64,000 nt of DNA from Pseudoalteromonas phenolica (GTDB taxonomy: Bacteria; Pseudomonadota; Gammaproteobacteria; Enterobacterales; Alteromonadaceae). Positions 16,557-24,794 of this stretch are shown here, in pieces. Where the stretch lies: positions 434,001-498,000 of the forward strand of contig NZ_CP013187.1 in NCBI RefSeq assembly GCF_001444405.1. The letters are read 5' to 3'. Both the position numbers and the translations under genes were made by a program. The notes below the pieces were generated by a model, which ran no database searches, had not been told where the DNA came from, and saw only the letters and a program-made list of their open reading frames with translations. Position 1 is the first letter of the stretch, and the number at the start of each line of letters is the position of its first letter.

Positions 16557-17567
16557 ATGGCAATTTTAGTAACAGGTGGTGCGGGTTATATTGGTTCCCA
16601 CACAGTTTTAGAACTACTAAACCAAGACGACGAAGTGATTGTTGTCGATAACTTAAGTAATTCATCGTCAGAATCATTGAAGCGTGTTGCTGAGATCACA
16701 GGTAAAGAAGTAAGCTTTTACCAAGGTGATATTTTAGATAAAGCATTCTTAGATTCAGTATTCGCACAACATAGTATTGAGCAAGTTATCCATTTTGCTG
16801 GTTTAAAAGCGGTCGGTGAGTCGGTTCAAAAGCCTATTGAGTACTACCAAAATAACGTTCAAGGTACGCTCAGTTTACTTGATGCTATGCGTGATGCGGG
16901 TGTATTTAAGTTGGTATTTAGCTCATCAGCAACCGTTTATGGCGACCCTGCAAGCCTACCGATTCGTGAGGACTTCCCGGTGGGTGGCACAACTAACCCA
17001 TATGGTACGTCTAAATTGATGGTTGAAATGGTACTGCAAGATGTTGCCAAATCTGACCCACGTTGGGCGTTTGCAATTTTACGCTACTTCAACCCTGTCG
17101 GCGCGCATAAGTCAGGCCGTATTGGTGAAGATCCAAATGGCATCCCTAATAATTTACTGCCTTACATCTCACAAGTTGCGGTTGGTAAACTTGCACAGCT
17201 AGGTGTTTTTGGTGACGACTACGATACTAAAGACGGCACTGGTGTTCGAGACTATATCCACGTCGTTGATTTAGCCATCGGGCATTTAAAAGCGTTAAAT
17301 AAAATCAACGCAGAAGCTGGCGCGCATATCTACAACCTAGGTACAGGTAATGGTTATTCGGTATTTGAAATGGTTACCGCTTTTGAGAAAGCGGCTGACA
17401 AACCAGTACCTTACGAAGTTAAACCGCGTCGTCCTGGTGACATCGCTGCGTGTTACGCAGCGCCAGAAAAAGCCCTCAGTGAGCTAGGTTGGCAAGCAGA
17501 GCGTGGCATCGATGAAATGATGGAAGATACTTGGCGCTGGCAAAGCAATAATCCTAATGGGTATTAA
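16557..17567 (+). CDS. galE: UDP-glucose 4-epimerase
   Basis: Interconverts UDP-glucose and UDP-galactose (possibly the N-acetyl forms). 336 residues from the ATG at 16557, which has an AAGGG ribosome binding site at proper distance; a GTG three bases upstream is in frame. The extended-SDR features are intact: GGAGYIGSHT nucleotide-binding loop, SSSATVYGD with the catalytic Ser/Thr, and Y..SK (NPYGTSKLMVE). Not linked to gal catabolic genes, so its likely job is to supply sugars for the surface polysaccharides encoded further on. Confidence 0.95.
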   Translation: MAILVTGGAGYIGSHTVLELLNQDDEVIVVDNLSNSSSESLKRVAEITGKEVSFYQGDILDKAFLDSVFAQHSIEQVIHFAGLKAVGESVQKPIEYYQNNVQGTLSLLDAMRDAGVFKLVFSSSATVYGDPASLPIREDFPVGGTTNPYGTSKLMVEMVLQDVAKSDPRWAFAILRYFNPVGAHKSGRIGEDPNGIPNNLLPYISQVAVGKLAQLGVFGDDYDTKDGTGVRDYIHVVDLAIGHLKALNKINAEAGAHIYNLGTGNGYSVFEMVTAFEKAADKPVPYEVKPRRPGDIAACYAAPEKALSELGWQAERGIDEMMEDTWRWQSNNPNGY

Positions 17568-17599
17568 TGTTTTGCTAGAGTTAACTTACTACCTAAATA

Positions 17600-17627
17600 A
17601 AAATGGCCATATTATGTGGCCGTTTTT
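17600..17627 (+). terminator. Intrinsic terminator after galE
   Basis: Hairpin TGGCCA.../TGGCCG with a seven-base loop and a run of five T. Confidence 0.75.
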
Positions 17628-17744
17628 ATATCTATTAATGAATGGTATAATTTGCCGCTAATTTTAGGCTATGCCTAATTCAAACCTTATACAATCAAAG
17701 CTGCTAAATGCTTTGCATTAAGATCATATAGTTAGAGGTAATTT

Positions 17745-18722
17745 GTGACGACTCAAGCACTAGACCGCCGTTTCTCTGTTGCACCTATGCTGGATTGGAC
17801 TGACCGTCATTGCAGAACTTTCCATAGAAAATTGTCTAAACATGCTGTGTTGTATACAGAAATGATCACGACCGGTGCCATTTTATTTGGTAAAGGGGAT
17901 TATTTGGCGTTTGGTGAACATGAGTTACCTGTGGCGCTGCAACTAGGTGGCTCAGACCCTGAAGCATTGGCAAAGTGTGCGAAGAAAGCCGATGAATATG
18001 GATATAGCGAGATTAATCTAAATGTAGGCTGCCCGTCTGATCGGGTACAAAACGGTCGCTTTGGTGCGTGTTTAATGGCTGAACCTCAGCTGGTGGCTGA
18101 GTGTATTGCAGCAATGAAAGCGCAAACTAATGTGCCTGTTACGGTAAAAACACGTATTGGTATTGATGAGCAAGACAGTTATGAGTTTTTAACCACGTTG
18201 ATTGAGGCGATTAAAGATGTAGGTTGTGATGACTTTATCATCCATGCGCGTAAGGCTTGGTTACAGGGGTTAAGCCCGAAAGAAAACCGTGAGATCCCAC
18301 CGCTTGATTATCCTCGTGTTTATCAGTTGAAGAAAGATTACCCAGATTTACACATCAGTATAAATGGTGGCGTTAAAACCATTGAAGAGTGTCAGCATCA
18401 CTTAACGCATATTGATGGGGTGATGGTTGGTCGTGAAGCTTACAGCAATCCATTTATGTTATCGCAGGTTGATGAGCTTTTGTACGGTGGTGAAGCGTTT
18501 ACGCAGACTCGCCATGAAGTGGTTCGCAGCATGTATGATTACTTTGAAGCGCAAATGAGCGAAGGTGCGAACTTCTGGCATATTGCTCGCCACATGTTAG
18601 GTATTTTCCAAAACCAACCGGGTGCGCGAGGATATCGTCGTCACTTATCAGAGAATGGACATAAGAAAGGCTCGGGTATTGAGGTAATGGAAAAAGCACT
18701 AACGTTTGTGCCTGAACTGTAA
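17745..18722 (+). CDS. dusA: tRNA-dihydrouridine synthase A
   Basis: FMN- and NADPH-dependent enzyme that reduces U20/U20a in the tRNA D-loop. 325 residues from a GTG start. The signature VAPMLDWTDRHCRTFHR is at the N-terminus, the Cys-containing active-site loop is NLNVGCPSDRVQNGRFGACL, and the phosphate-binding SINGGVKT and DGVMVGREAYSNP motifs follow. The DWTDRHCR form and FGACLM loop favour DusA over DusB or DusC. Confidence 0.95.
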   Translation: MTTQALDRRFSVAPMLDWTDRHCRTFHRKLSKHAVLYTEMITTGAILFGKGDYLAFGEHELPVALQLGGSDPEALAKCAKKADEYGYSEINLNVGCPSDRVQNGRFGACLMAEPQLVAECIAAMKAQTNVPVTVKTRIGIDEQDSYEFLTTLIEAIKDVGCDDFIIHARKAWLQGLSPKENREIPPLDYPRVYQLKKDYPDLHISINGGVKTIEECQHHLTHIDGVMVGREAYSNPFMLSQVDELLYGGEAFTQTRHEVVRSMYDYFEAQMSEGANFWHIARHMLGIFQNQPGARGYRRHLSENGHKKGSGIEVMEKALTFVPEL

Positions 18723-18749
18723 AAATTTCTAGAGTTTAAACATACTAAG

Positions 18750-18783
18750 AGAAGCCGCTTAACTAAGCGGCTTCTTTGTTTTC
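18750..18783 (+). terminator. Intrinsic terminator after dusA
   Basis: Perfect 12-bp stem AGAAGCCGCTTA / TAAGCGGCTTCT with a two-base loop, followed by a T-rich tail. Confidence 0.88.
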
Positions 18784-18813
18784 ATATATTATGACTTTGC
18801 GTAATGCGCGAAA

Positions 18814-18937
18814 ATGCGCGGGGTAAACCCGCGCCTACATATCAGGGGTTTTCTGTTCTTGGATTGTCGCCGTAAACGACGACTTACAACAATAGCGTGA
18901 TGGGTCTTACCTATAGGTCGTGGCTTTAGCCCGACAA
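18814..18937. repeat. Cluster of three REP-like palindromes
   Basis: Units at 18814-18840 (reverse), 18863-18887 (reverse, rc GTAAGTCGTCGTTTACGGCG) and 18913-18937 (forward, ATAGGTCGTGGCTTTAGCCC). The last is nearly identical, inverted, to the unit at 12953-12976. They fill the dusA-pspA gap before the psp promoter. Confidence 0.75.
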
Positions 18938-19068
18938 TAATCCACAAAAAATTTCATGTTAACTAAATTGACTACTTTTTAGTTTATTTAACGAAATCAT
19001 GAAATTTGTCTCTTCTATAAAAACTCCTTAAAAATGTTAAGTGATTGTTTTTAGTTGATTTTATATTT

Positions 19069-19084
19069 TGGCACAAAGATTGGA
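19069..19084 (+). promoter_or_regulatory. Sigma-54-type promoter of the psp operon
   Basis: TGGCACAAAGATTGGA matches the -24/-12 consensus TGGCAC-N5-TTGC with exact spacing; the only core deviation is G for C at the second -12 base. It lies 43 bases before the pspA ATG, as expected for an RpoN/PspF-controlled psp operon. No pspF gene is seen next to it. Confidence 0.75.
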
Positions 19085-19126
19085 ATAGCTTTAGTAACCC
19101 AATTGCCAAATGCATAGGAGCAGAAA

Positions 19127-19816
19127 ATGGCCTTAATCGACAGAATTGAAGATCTTATAAAATCAGAAATTAATGCGTTTTTAGACAAAGCGGAAGATCC
19201 ACAAAAAATGACTGCGCAGATTGAGAGTGAGTTACAAGATGCCTTGGCTGAATGTCGTTCAACTGCTGCACAAATTATTGCAGAGCAAAAAGGCTTATCA
19301 AGGCAGCATGAAGATCTAGCAAAAGGTATTGAACATTGGCAGCAACAAGCTGAGCTAGCCGTAAGTAAAGGTCGTGATGATTTAGCAAAAGCGGCTCTTA
19401 TCGAAAAGCAAAAGCTTGTAGATACTCAGGAAGAAAATCAAAAACAAGCGGCACAACTAGAAGATGCGTTACACAAGCTTAATGAAGATGCAGCTAGGCT
19501 AAGTAATAAAATTGCTGAAGTGAAAGCAAAGCAGCAGCAATTTTACAGAGCACAAAATAGTGCAGTAGCAAGATTGAAAGTGCGAAGCACGTTAAATAGT
19601 GAAGAAGTACAAAATGTTTGCGCACGCTTTTCACAACTCGAACAGAAAGTAGAGCGTATCGAAGCACAAGTTGAAAGCTACGACATTGGTAAAAATGATG
19701 TTTATCAAGAATTCAAACAAATGGAACAAGACGAAAAACTGAGTGAAGAACTTGCTGCACTGAAGCAGAAAATCTCAGGTAAGCAAACTGTAGAGCAATC
19801 GACTTCTGCGCAGTAA
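19127..19816 (+). CDS. pspA: Phage shock protein A
   Basis: Peripheral inner-membrane ESCRT-III-like protein that maintains membrane integrity and, in enterics, restrains PspF. 229 residues, almost entirely coiled coil; the N-terminus forms an amphipathic helix (MALIDRIEDLIKSEINAFLD), followed by the typical DPQKMTAQIESELQ segment. Preceded by a sigma-54-type promoter and followed by pspC, so this is a reduced psp operon. No pspB is present. Confidence 0.95.
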   Translation: MALIDRIEDLIKSEINAFLDKAEDPQKMTAQIESELQDALAECRSTAAQIIAEQKGLSRQHEDLAKGIEHWQQQAELAVSKGRDDLAKAALIEKQKLVDTQEENQKQAAQLEDALHKLNEDAARLSNKIAEVKAKQQQFYRAQNSAVARLKVRSTLNSEEVQNVCARFSQLEQKVERIEAQVESYDIGKNDVYQEFKQMEQDEKLSEELAALKQKISGKQTVEQSTSAQ

Positions 19817-19896
19817 GTAAACGTTTGCTTGGTACCAATTCGTTTTGACAGGCTCGGCGCAACGAGGCGCCTCCCTAATTTTTCAGGAGTAAGGTT

Positions 19897-20097
19897 ATGA
19901 ATATGCAACAAACAACGAAAACATGTCGTCGTATTTTAGCGAGAAAGAAAATTGCAGGTGTATGCGCTGGGTTAGCAGAACGTTTTGATTTACCAGTATG
20001 GCTAACTCGAGTATTAACTTTGTTGGTATTTTTAAAGTTCCCAATGCTGACGGTGATGGCATACGGATTATGCGCTGTGCTGTGGCCAAAGCAGTAA
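19897..20097 (+). CDS. pspC: Phage shock protein C, short form
   Basis: 66 residues carrying only the PspC domain: an N-terminal basic stretch (CRRILARKKIAGVCAGLAER) and one hydrophobic region (LTRVLTLLVFLKFPMLTVMA). E. coli PspC is about twice as long with a C-terminal cytoplasmic helix that binds PspA/PspB; that part is absent here, as is PspB. Inner-membrane location is likely. A GGAG-type ribosome binding site precedes the ATG. Confidence 0.9.
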   Translation: MNMQQTTKTCRRILARKKIAGVCAGLAERFDLPVWLTRVLTLLVFLKFPMLTVMAYGLCAVLWPKQ

Positions 20098-20135
20098 TTG
20101 CTAGATATTAAGTTGTAAAGGCGAAGGAGGTAATT

Positions 20136-20459
20136 ATGAAAACAGCATTGATTTTATTAGCTGCATTACTATTTATAAGCGCATTAAGCTGGGTTCAAAC
20201 ACCTGTTATGTTCTTTGCTATGCCTGAATTTATTTGGGAAATAAGCTGGGTTGGTATCGAGTTATTCGCGCTTTTAGCAGGAATTATTGCTGTGATCGCG
20301 CTAGTGGCATTAGTGAGTGTCGGAGTAATTGGATTGGTGTTAGTTGTGCTCATTGGGCTAGTGTTAGCATTATTATTTAATTCCATCTTTATTGCTCTGC
20401 CATTACTTATGTTAGTTGGACTAGCTTGGTTACTTAAAGAGGAGTCTCCAGCATATTAG
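20136..20459 (+). CDS. Small hydrophobic membrane protein of the psp operon
   Basis: 107 residues with three or four hydrophobic segments (1-20, about 38-60, 60-80, 80-100) and few charged residues; ends in KEESPAY. It has the strongest ribosome binding site of the cluster (AAGGAGGT at 20124-20131) and lies 38 bases after pspC. No family is recognised. By position it may replace the membrane partner function of PspB or PspD, which is inference only. Confidence 0.7.
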   Translation: MKTALILLAALLFISALSWVQTPVMFFAMPEFIWEISWVGIELFALLAGIIAVIALVALVSVGVIGLVLVVLIGLVLALLFNSIFIALPLLMLVGLAWLLKEESPAY

Positions 20460-20536
20460 TTCTCTACCTGATCAAAGGGTTTCTTGATTTTTCATGCTAT
20501 GATGTTGCAAGTTAAACTTTTTTCAAAGGAATAAGC

Positions 20537-21040
20537 ATGTTATTAAAAACCCTTTCTCTGGCGGCAGCACTGTTATTTGCGGGTTTATCGCAGGCGCATG
20601 AAGGCCACAGTCACGACCATAGTCACGTACAAAAAGAACTCATGGTGACAGAGGCACAAATTCGCACATTCTTACCTGCAGCTAAATCAACCGCAGCTTA
20701 TTTCACCATTCATAATCCTACGGATAAATTAGTTTCTCTAAAGAAGGCAACAATTCGAGGTATTGGTCGAGTTGAAATCCATGAACATGTTCATAAAAAT
20801 GGCATGATGCGTATGCAGCAAGTGGATTTGGTAGAAATACCAGCTAATCAACAAGTTGTTTTTCAACCAGGTGGATTCCATTTGATGGCTTTCGAACCAG
20901 AGAATACACTGAAGGTCGGTGAAAAACGTAAACTAACTTTATATTTTGATAATGGTGACAGGCTATATAGTTTTGTGGAAGTCGTATCTTTAAAGGATAC
21001 TTTTGAAAAGCCAAAACATTCTCATCATAACCACCATTAA
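20537..21040 (+). CDS. Periplasmic PCuAC-type copper chaperone
   Basis: 167 residues with a signal peptide (cleavage near LSQAHE, residue 20) followed by a His-rich segment (HEGHSHDHSHV) and the DUF461/PCuAC cupredoxin-like domain. The copper motif H(M)-X10-M-X21-HXM is recognisable in EIHEHVHKNGMMRM and GGFHLMAF. A second His-rich tail (HSHHNHH) ends the protein, giving extra metal-binding capacity. This family delivers Cu(I) to cytochrome oxidase CuA or CuB sites; no oxidase gene is nearby. Confidence 0.88.
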   Translation: MLLKTLSLAAALLFAGLSQAHEGHSHDHSHVQKELMVTEAQIRTFLPAAKSTAAYFTIHNPTDKLVSLKKATIRGIGRVEIHEHVHKNGMMRMQQVDLVEIPANQQVVFQPGGFHLMAFEPENTLKVGEKRKLTLYFDNGDRLYSFVEVVSLKDTFEKPKHSHHNHH

Positions 21041-21049
21041 GGAGGGTTT

Positions 21050-22036
21050 ATGCAACAGCACTTTGGAAAAATTGCAGGCGGAGTAGCCGGTTTATTTCTA
21101 GTCGGGTATATCATTGCCGTGTATTGGAGTATTGAGCCATCAGCATTTAATGTTGTTGAAAAAGCGAAGCAAACTGCTGAGCAAGAACAGGTTAAAATGG
21201 TACCTGGCTATGTCACATCAACAGCACTTATTGAAGTAAGTGAAACTTTACTTAATAAGCCTGGTGGGTATCTATCAAATGATAAAATGCCGCCTAGCGT
21301 GTTGATGGATAATATGCCGGCTTGGGAATATGGTGCCCTTGAAATGGTGCGTGATCTAGCTTTGTCTATGCGAAAAGACTTTAGCCGTTCCCAATCTCAA
21401 TCTACTGAGCATCAAGCTCTAAAAAAAGCACAACCGCAATTTAACATCAGTTCAACTGCATGGGTTTGGCCAAGTGCTGAAGGTGAGTATCAAGTAGGGA
21501 TTGAGCATTTAAAGCGTTATCGTACACAAATCGCGAACCCACAAGACAGAGAGAGTCAGTTTTATGCACGCGCAGATAACTTGCGCAGTTGGTTAAAAGA
21601 AGCTGAAAAACGTCTAGGCAGTTTAAGTCAGAGACTAAGTGCCAGTGTAGGACAAGATAGAGTTAACACTGATCTAGCTGGTGACTCAGCTGCAAACCAG
21701 GCAACTTATGCGCCTAGTCATCATGTTGTGAAGACATCATGGTGGAAGATTGACGACGTTTTTTATGAGTCGCGAGGTGCTACTTGGGCATTATTGCACT
21801 TTTTAAAGGCTGTTGAGCATGATTTTGCTGATGTACTTGATAAAAAGAATGCTAAAGTTAGCTTACAGCAAATTATTCGCGAGCTTGAATCAACACAAGA
21901 AACAGTATGGAGTCCTATGATTTTAAATGGTAGTGGCTTTGGTTTTGTTGCTAATCACTCGTTGGTAATGGCAAACTATATATCAAGAGCAAATGCCGCT
22001 CTTATTGAACTTAGTGAACTTTTAGCGCAAGGATAA
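21050..22036 (+). CDS. DUF2333 family inner-membrane-anchored protein
   Basis: 328 residues with one N-terminal membrane anchor (about 8-28, VAGLFLVGYIIAVYWS) and a large, probably periplasmic, helical domain. Sequence features such as GGYLSNDKMPPSVLMDNMPAWEYGALEM match the conserved DUF2333 family of marine gammaproteobacteria, whose function is unknown. It lies nine bases after the copper chaperone (start preceded by GGAGGG) and three bases before the next gene, so the three are likely cotranscribed. Confidence 0.85.
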   Translation: MQQHFGKIAGGVAGLFLVGYIIAVYWSIEPSAFNVVEKAKQTAEQEQVKMVPGYVTSTALIEVSETLLNKPGGYLSNDKMPPSVLMDNMPAWEYGALEMVRDLALSMRKDFSRSQSQSTEHQALKKAQPQFNISSTAWVWPSAEGEYQVGIEHLKRYRTQIANPQDRESQFYARADNLRSWLKEAEKRLGSLSQRLSASVGQDRVNTDLAGDSAANQATYAPSHHVVKTSWWKIDDVFYESRGATWALLHFLKAVEHDFADVLDKKNAKVSLQQIIRELESTQETVWSPMILNGSGFGFVANHSLVMANYISRANAALIELSELLAQG

Positions 22037-22039
22037 AAA

Positions 22040-22801
22040 ATGAAAAAGTACTGTTTAGCTGCAGCATTATCAATGGCTTTCTTAGCACCAGTTGCAAAAG
22101 CAGATATGTTGTTAGGCTTATACGTAGGGGCTGATGGCTGGCAGAGCGACAACACAGGTAGCTTTGCAGGTAAAGGTCAAGCAGAAAACTTTAACTTCGA
22201 AGATAAGACATTTTCAAGTTATTATGCGGCTTTTGAGCACCCAGTGCCATTAATTCCAAATATCAAGCTGAAGTATACGCAGCTAGAGCTAGATGGTTAC
22301 ACAACGCTATCTGAAACATTTGAGTTCAATGGTCAAAACTTCACCGTTAATTCTAGGGCAGATCTAATGACTGATTTCAGTCACATGGATTACACTTTGT
22401 ACTACGAACTGTTTGACAACGACTTAGTGTCACTTGATTTTGGTGTAACAGTTAAGCATTTTGATGGTGACGCGACGGTAAAAGGCACTGTAGAAGGTGA
22501 TGAGAGAACAGAATCTATTGATTTCTCTGCGCCAATCCCACTAGGTTACTTACGTGGTGAAGTAGGCTTACCATTAACAGGCTTGAGTGTATTTGCTGAA
22601 GGTAATTTGTTGGCTATTGATGATAGTAAAATTCAAGATTACCAAGTGGGTATTGCTTGGGAGGTAATTGATAATTTAGCTGTTGATGTAGCAATCCGTG
22701 CAGGTTACCGTTCATTCATTATTGAGTTAGATGACGTAGATGACATTAGCACAGATTTAGATGTATCTGGCCCATTTGCGGGTATTCAGGTTCACTTCTA
22801 A
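22040..22801 (+). CDS. Outer membrane beta-barrel protein (TIGR04219 type)
   Basis: 253 residues: signal peptide (MKKYCLAAALSMAFLAPVAKA) and a barrel-like mature region with alternating strands ending in VSGPFAGIQVHF, i.e. a C-terminal aromatic residue used for outer-membrane insertion. The N-terminal DMLLGLYVGADGWQ resembles the TIGR04219 family, often found with DUF2333 proteins. Three-base spacing from the upstream gene indicates the same operon; a terminator follows. Confidence 0.83.
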   Translation: MKKYCLAAALSMAFLAPVAKADMLLGLYVGADGWQSDNTGSFAGKGQAENFNFEDKTFSSYYAAFEHPVPLIPNIKLKYTQLELDGYTTLSETFEFNGQNFTVNSRADLMTDFSHMDYTLYYELFDNDLVSLDFGVTVKHFDGDATVKGTVEGDERTESIDFSAPIPLGYLRGEVGLPLTGLSVFAEGNLLAIDDSKIQDYQVGIAWEVIDNLAVDVAIRAGYRSFIIELDDVDDISTDLDVSGPFAGIQVHF

Positions 22802-22831
22802 CCTTAGTAAATAAGAGCAGCTAAATTTCAT

Positions 22832-22854
22832 ACGCGGGTTAATCCCGCGTTTTT
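22832..22854 (+). terminator. Intrinsic terminator after the DUF2333/TIGR04219 genes
   Basis: Stem ACGCGGG / CCCGCGT with a short TTAAT-centred loop, followed by T5. Its shape also resembles the REP-like units seen elsewhere. Confidence 0.75.
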
Positions 22855-22885
22855 GATGCGTGACATAAAATCAACGCCTACAATC

Positions 22886-23080
22886 GTGCAAAATACTCGT
22901 TGTGAAGCAAGGTTACTTTTACGCAAGGTGAAATGTGCAATTTAGCCGCCGCAATGGAGTGCTCTATTTGTAGTTTTGTAGGACGTTATTTATGGCGTCA
23001 ATTTAAAAATTTTGTTGCGCTAAAGCACAACCTGCAGGTGATTGAGTTAAGTGTTGTATAAGACGTTATTTACAGCGATC
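22886..23080 (+). repeat. Dispersed intergenic repeat, copy A
   Basis: About 195 bases that recur in the same orientation at 27020-27208. The first 50 bases of the two copies differ at only two positions as read by eye; a second block (GTTGCGCTAAAGCACAAC in this copy, 23015-23032) is also near-identical and palindromic. Copy A contains two REP-like units (22979-23003 and about 23056-23080). No coding potential is seen. Confidence 0.8.
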
Positions 23081-23146
23081 TTTAAAATTATACTTTGACC
23101 TTCAGCTAGCAAACTATCACTCGCTTACTGCTTACGACTCTAAAAC

Positions 23147-24022
23147 CTAACTCCACTCAAAGCTAAACTCTTCCTGCATAGCTTGTTCTAACAACTGCTT
23201 ATATTGTTTATTTACAGGTGCGGTGATCAGGCGTTTTAACTCTTCTCCAGTTTGAGTCAGTTTATAATAACTTAAAACCAGTTCATTGCTCTTAGCTGTT
23301 AGTGTTAACTTCTGATTTTGAAAACTTAAATTAAAGCTATGCCCTTGTTTAAGGCTGGGTGATTCGATTTCTTTCCTGTACATCAAACCAATATCCATTA
23401 ATGTAAGAATATTGGGAAAGCTTAAACCTGATTGAGCTAAATTCACTGATTCCTTATTCCCTTTTCGCAAAAGGTCAAAGAAAGATGGTTTTTTGTAATA
23501 ACCTAGCATAATAAGGTAACTACCCTCATGTTCAACAAAACCGCATAAAGGAGCACATCTTTGCAATGCATTGGCTTCTTTTTGTGTCATCTGTTTCAAT
23601 GTTTGTAGGCTTTTTATTGAAAATGTACCGGGGGACAAGGTTTCACCCACTAAAATCTTGGCCCACAGAGTTTGCATTGCTTGGTTAGTAATATCCTCAG
23701 CGAGAGATATAAAGTGATCAAGCCAATCGGGATCTGGACGTCCCTTACTAACTACATCAGGGCACAGGCTTAGTGCTCCTGCCATAATGGCTTCAATATT
23801 AATCTGCCGCTGTATTTTTTGTAGCTGCTTTCGTTTTAAAGCACGTTTAAGTGCCGAGTTATTTGATTGAACTGAATACTCAACGGCGCGTTTTCCTTGA
23901 GAAGAGTATTCAGATTGTTCAGATGTTTTTTTAAACGAGGCTTTTTTTACCATAGGGTAACCAAGCTTTTCTTCTATGAGTAAGGCCAAGCTTGCTTTTG
24001 AATTGGCTTTTTTCACCGTCAT
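23147..24022 (-). CDS. TIGR03899 family protein, function unknown
   Basis: 291 residues, soluble, no signal peptide. The region LQKIQRQINIEAIMAGAL followed by PDPDWLDHFISLAEDITN and MQTLWAKILVGE is typical of the TIGR03899 / DUF2806-like family in Vibrio and Pseudoalteromonas. The N-terminal 60 residues are basic and low-complexity. It overlaps the upstream gene by four bases (ATGA), so the two are translationally coupled. No function is known for the family. Confidence 0.78.
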   Translation of the reverse strand: MTVKKANSKASLALLIEEKLGYPMVKKASFKKTSEQSEYSSQGKRAVEYSVQSNNSALKRALKRKQLQKIQRQINIEAIMAGALSLCPDVVSKGRPDPDWLDHFISLAEDITNQAMQTLWAKILVGETLSPGTFSIKSLQTLKQMTQKEANALQRCAPLCGFVEHEGSYLIMLGYYKKPSFFDLLRKGNKESVNLAQSGLSFPNILTLMDIGLMYRKEIESPSLKQGHSFNLSFQNQKLTLTAKSNELVLSYYKLTQTGEELKRLITAPVNKQYKQLLEQAMQEEFSFEWS

Positions 24023-24537
24023 TGTATGTCCTTATATTCAAGTCGAATGTGTGAGCGTAAGTTATTTACACTTGATGTGAACATTTTATCGGCTAAAGAG
24101 CGAATATATAAAACAACAACACCGCCACTTATTGGTGAGTGAATAGTCCCTTTAAGTGAGTGGCTAATAGTAAATGACATGCCATTGTCATTTAATGTGA
24201 TGATACCCAATAATGTATGCTCATTATTAACCAAGGCAGAGTATTGTAGATGGTTTTGAGATAATTCAGTAATACTGATCTCAATATTGGCATTTGAAGT
24301 TTGCAAAAATGCATTAGCGCCTAAGGCATTGCTCGGAGTTGAAATCTCAATCCTTTTTTGTTCACTGAATGTATGCCAAGCCATTAGGTGGGGCCAGTGT
24401 GTTAAGTCAAACAGTAAAGGTTTAATTTGTTTGTAAGAGCCACTGATTTCGCTAGTTTGTTGAATATTAAAATGACGCGGCAAAAACACCAATAAAAGGA
24501 GTACAGATACCGTAAAAAGTAAGCTTGTTTTTAGCAT
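24019..24537 (-). CDS. Membrane-anchored SRPBCC-like protein, function unknown
   Basis: 172 residues: one N-terminal hydrophobic segment (LLFTVSVLLLLVFLPRHF, about 6-23), then a domain with the polyketide-cyclase/START-like pattern (EISGSYKQIKPLLFDLTHWP, and a C-terminal helix with SLADKMFTSSVNNLR). Family membership is suggested only by this pattern. It is coupled to the TIGR03899 gene downstream (ATGA overlap) and divergent from the EAL protein at 24795. Confidence 0.65.
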   Translation of the reverse strand: MLKTSLLFTVSVLLLLVFLPRHFNIQQTSEISGSYKQIKPLLFDLTHWPHLMAWHTFSEQKRIEISTPSNALGANAFLQTSNANIEISITELSQNHLQYSALVNNEHTLLGIITLNDNGMSFTISHSLKGTIHSPISGGVVVLYIRSLADKMFTSSVNNLRSHIRLEYKDIQ

Positions 24538-24794
24538 TTTTGCTCGAATAGAAATAATAGTACTCCTCGAATGATATTGACTTGTTTTACTTTTATTTCG
24601 GTAAGATAGTCTATACTAATTCAGTGGCCTAAATAAATAAGTTGCAATTAAGCAATTGATGTTGAAGTCATTAGGGTTTACCTCAGCTAACAATTAAGTT
24701 ATATCTTAAAGCAAGCGAACATACCCACTTCATTTACGTTTTATTAAAAAATAATAAAACTTTAACTAAAGCGGTAGAAGTTGAAGGAATTTGA

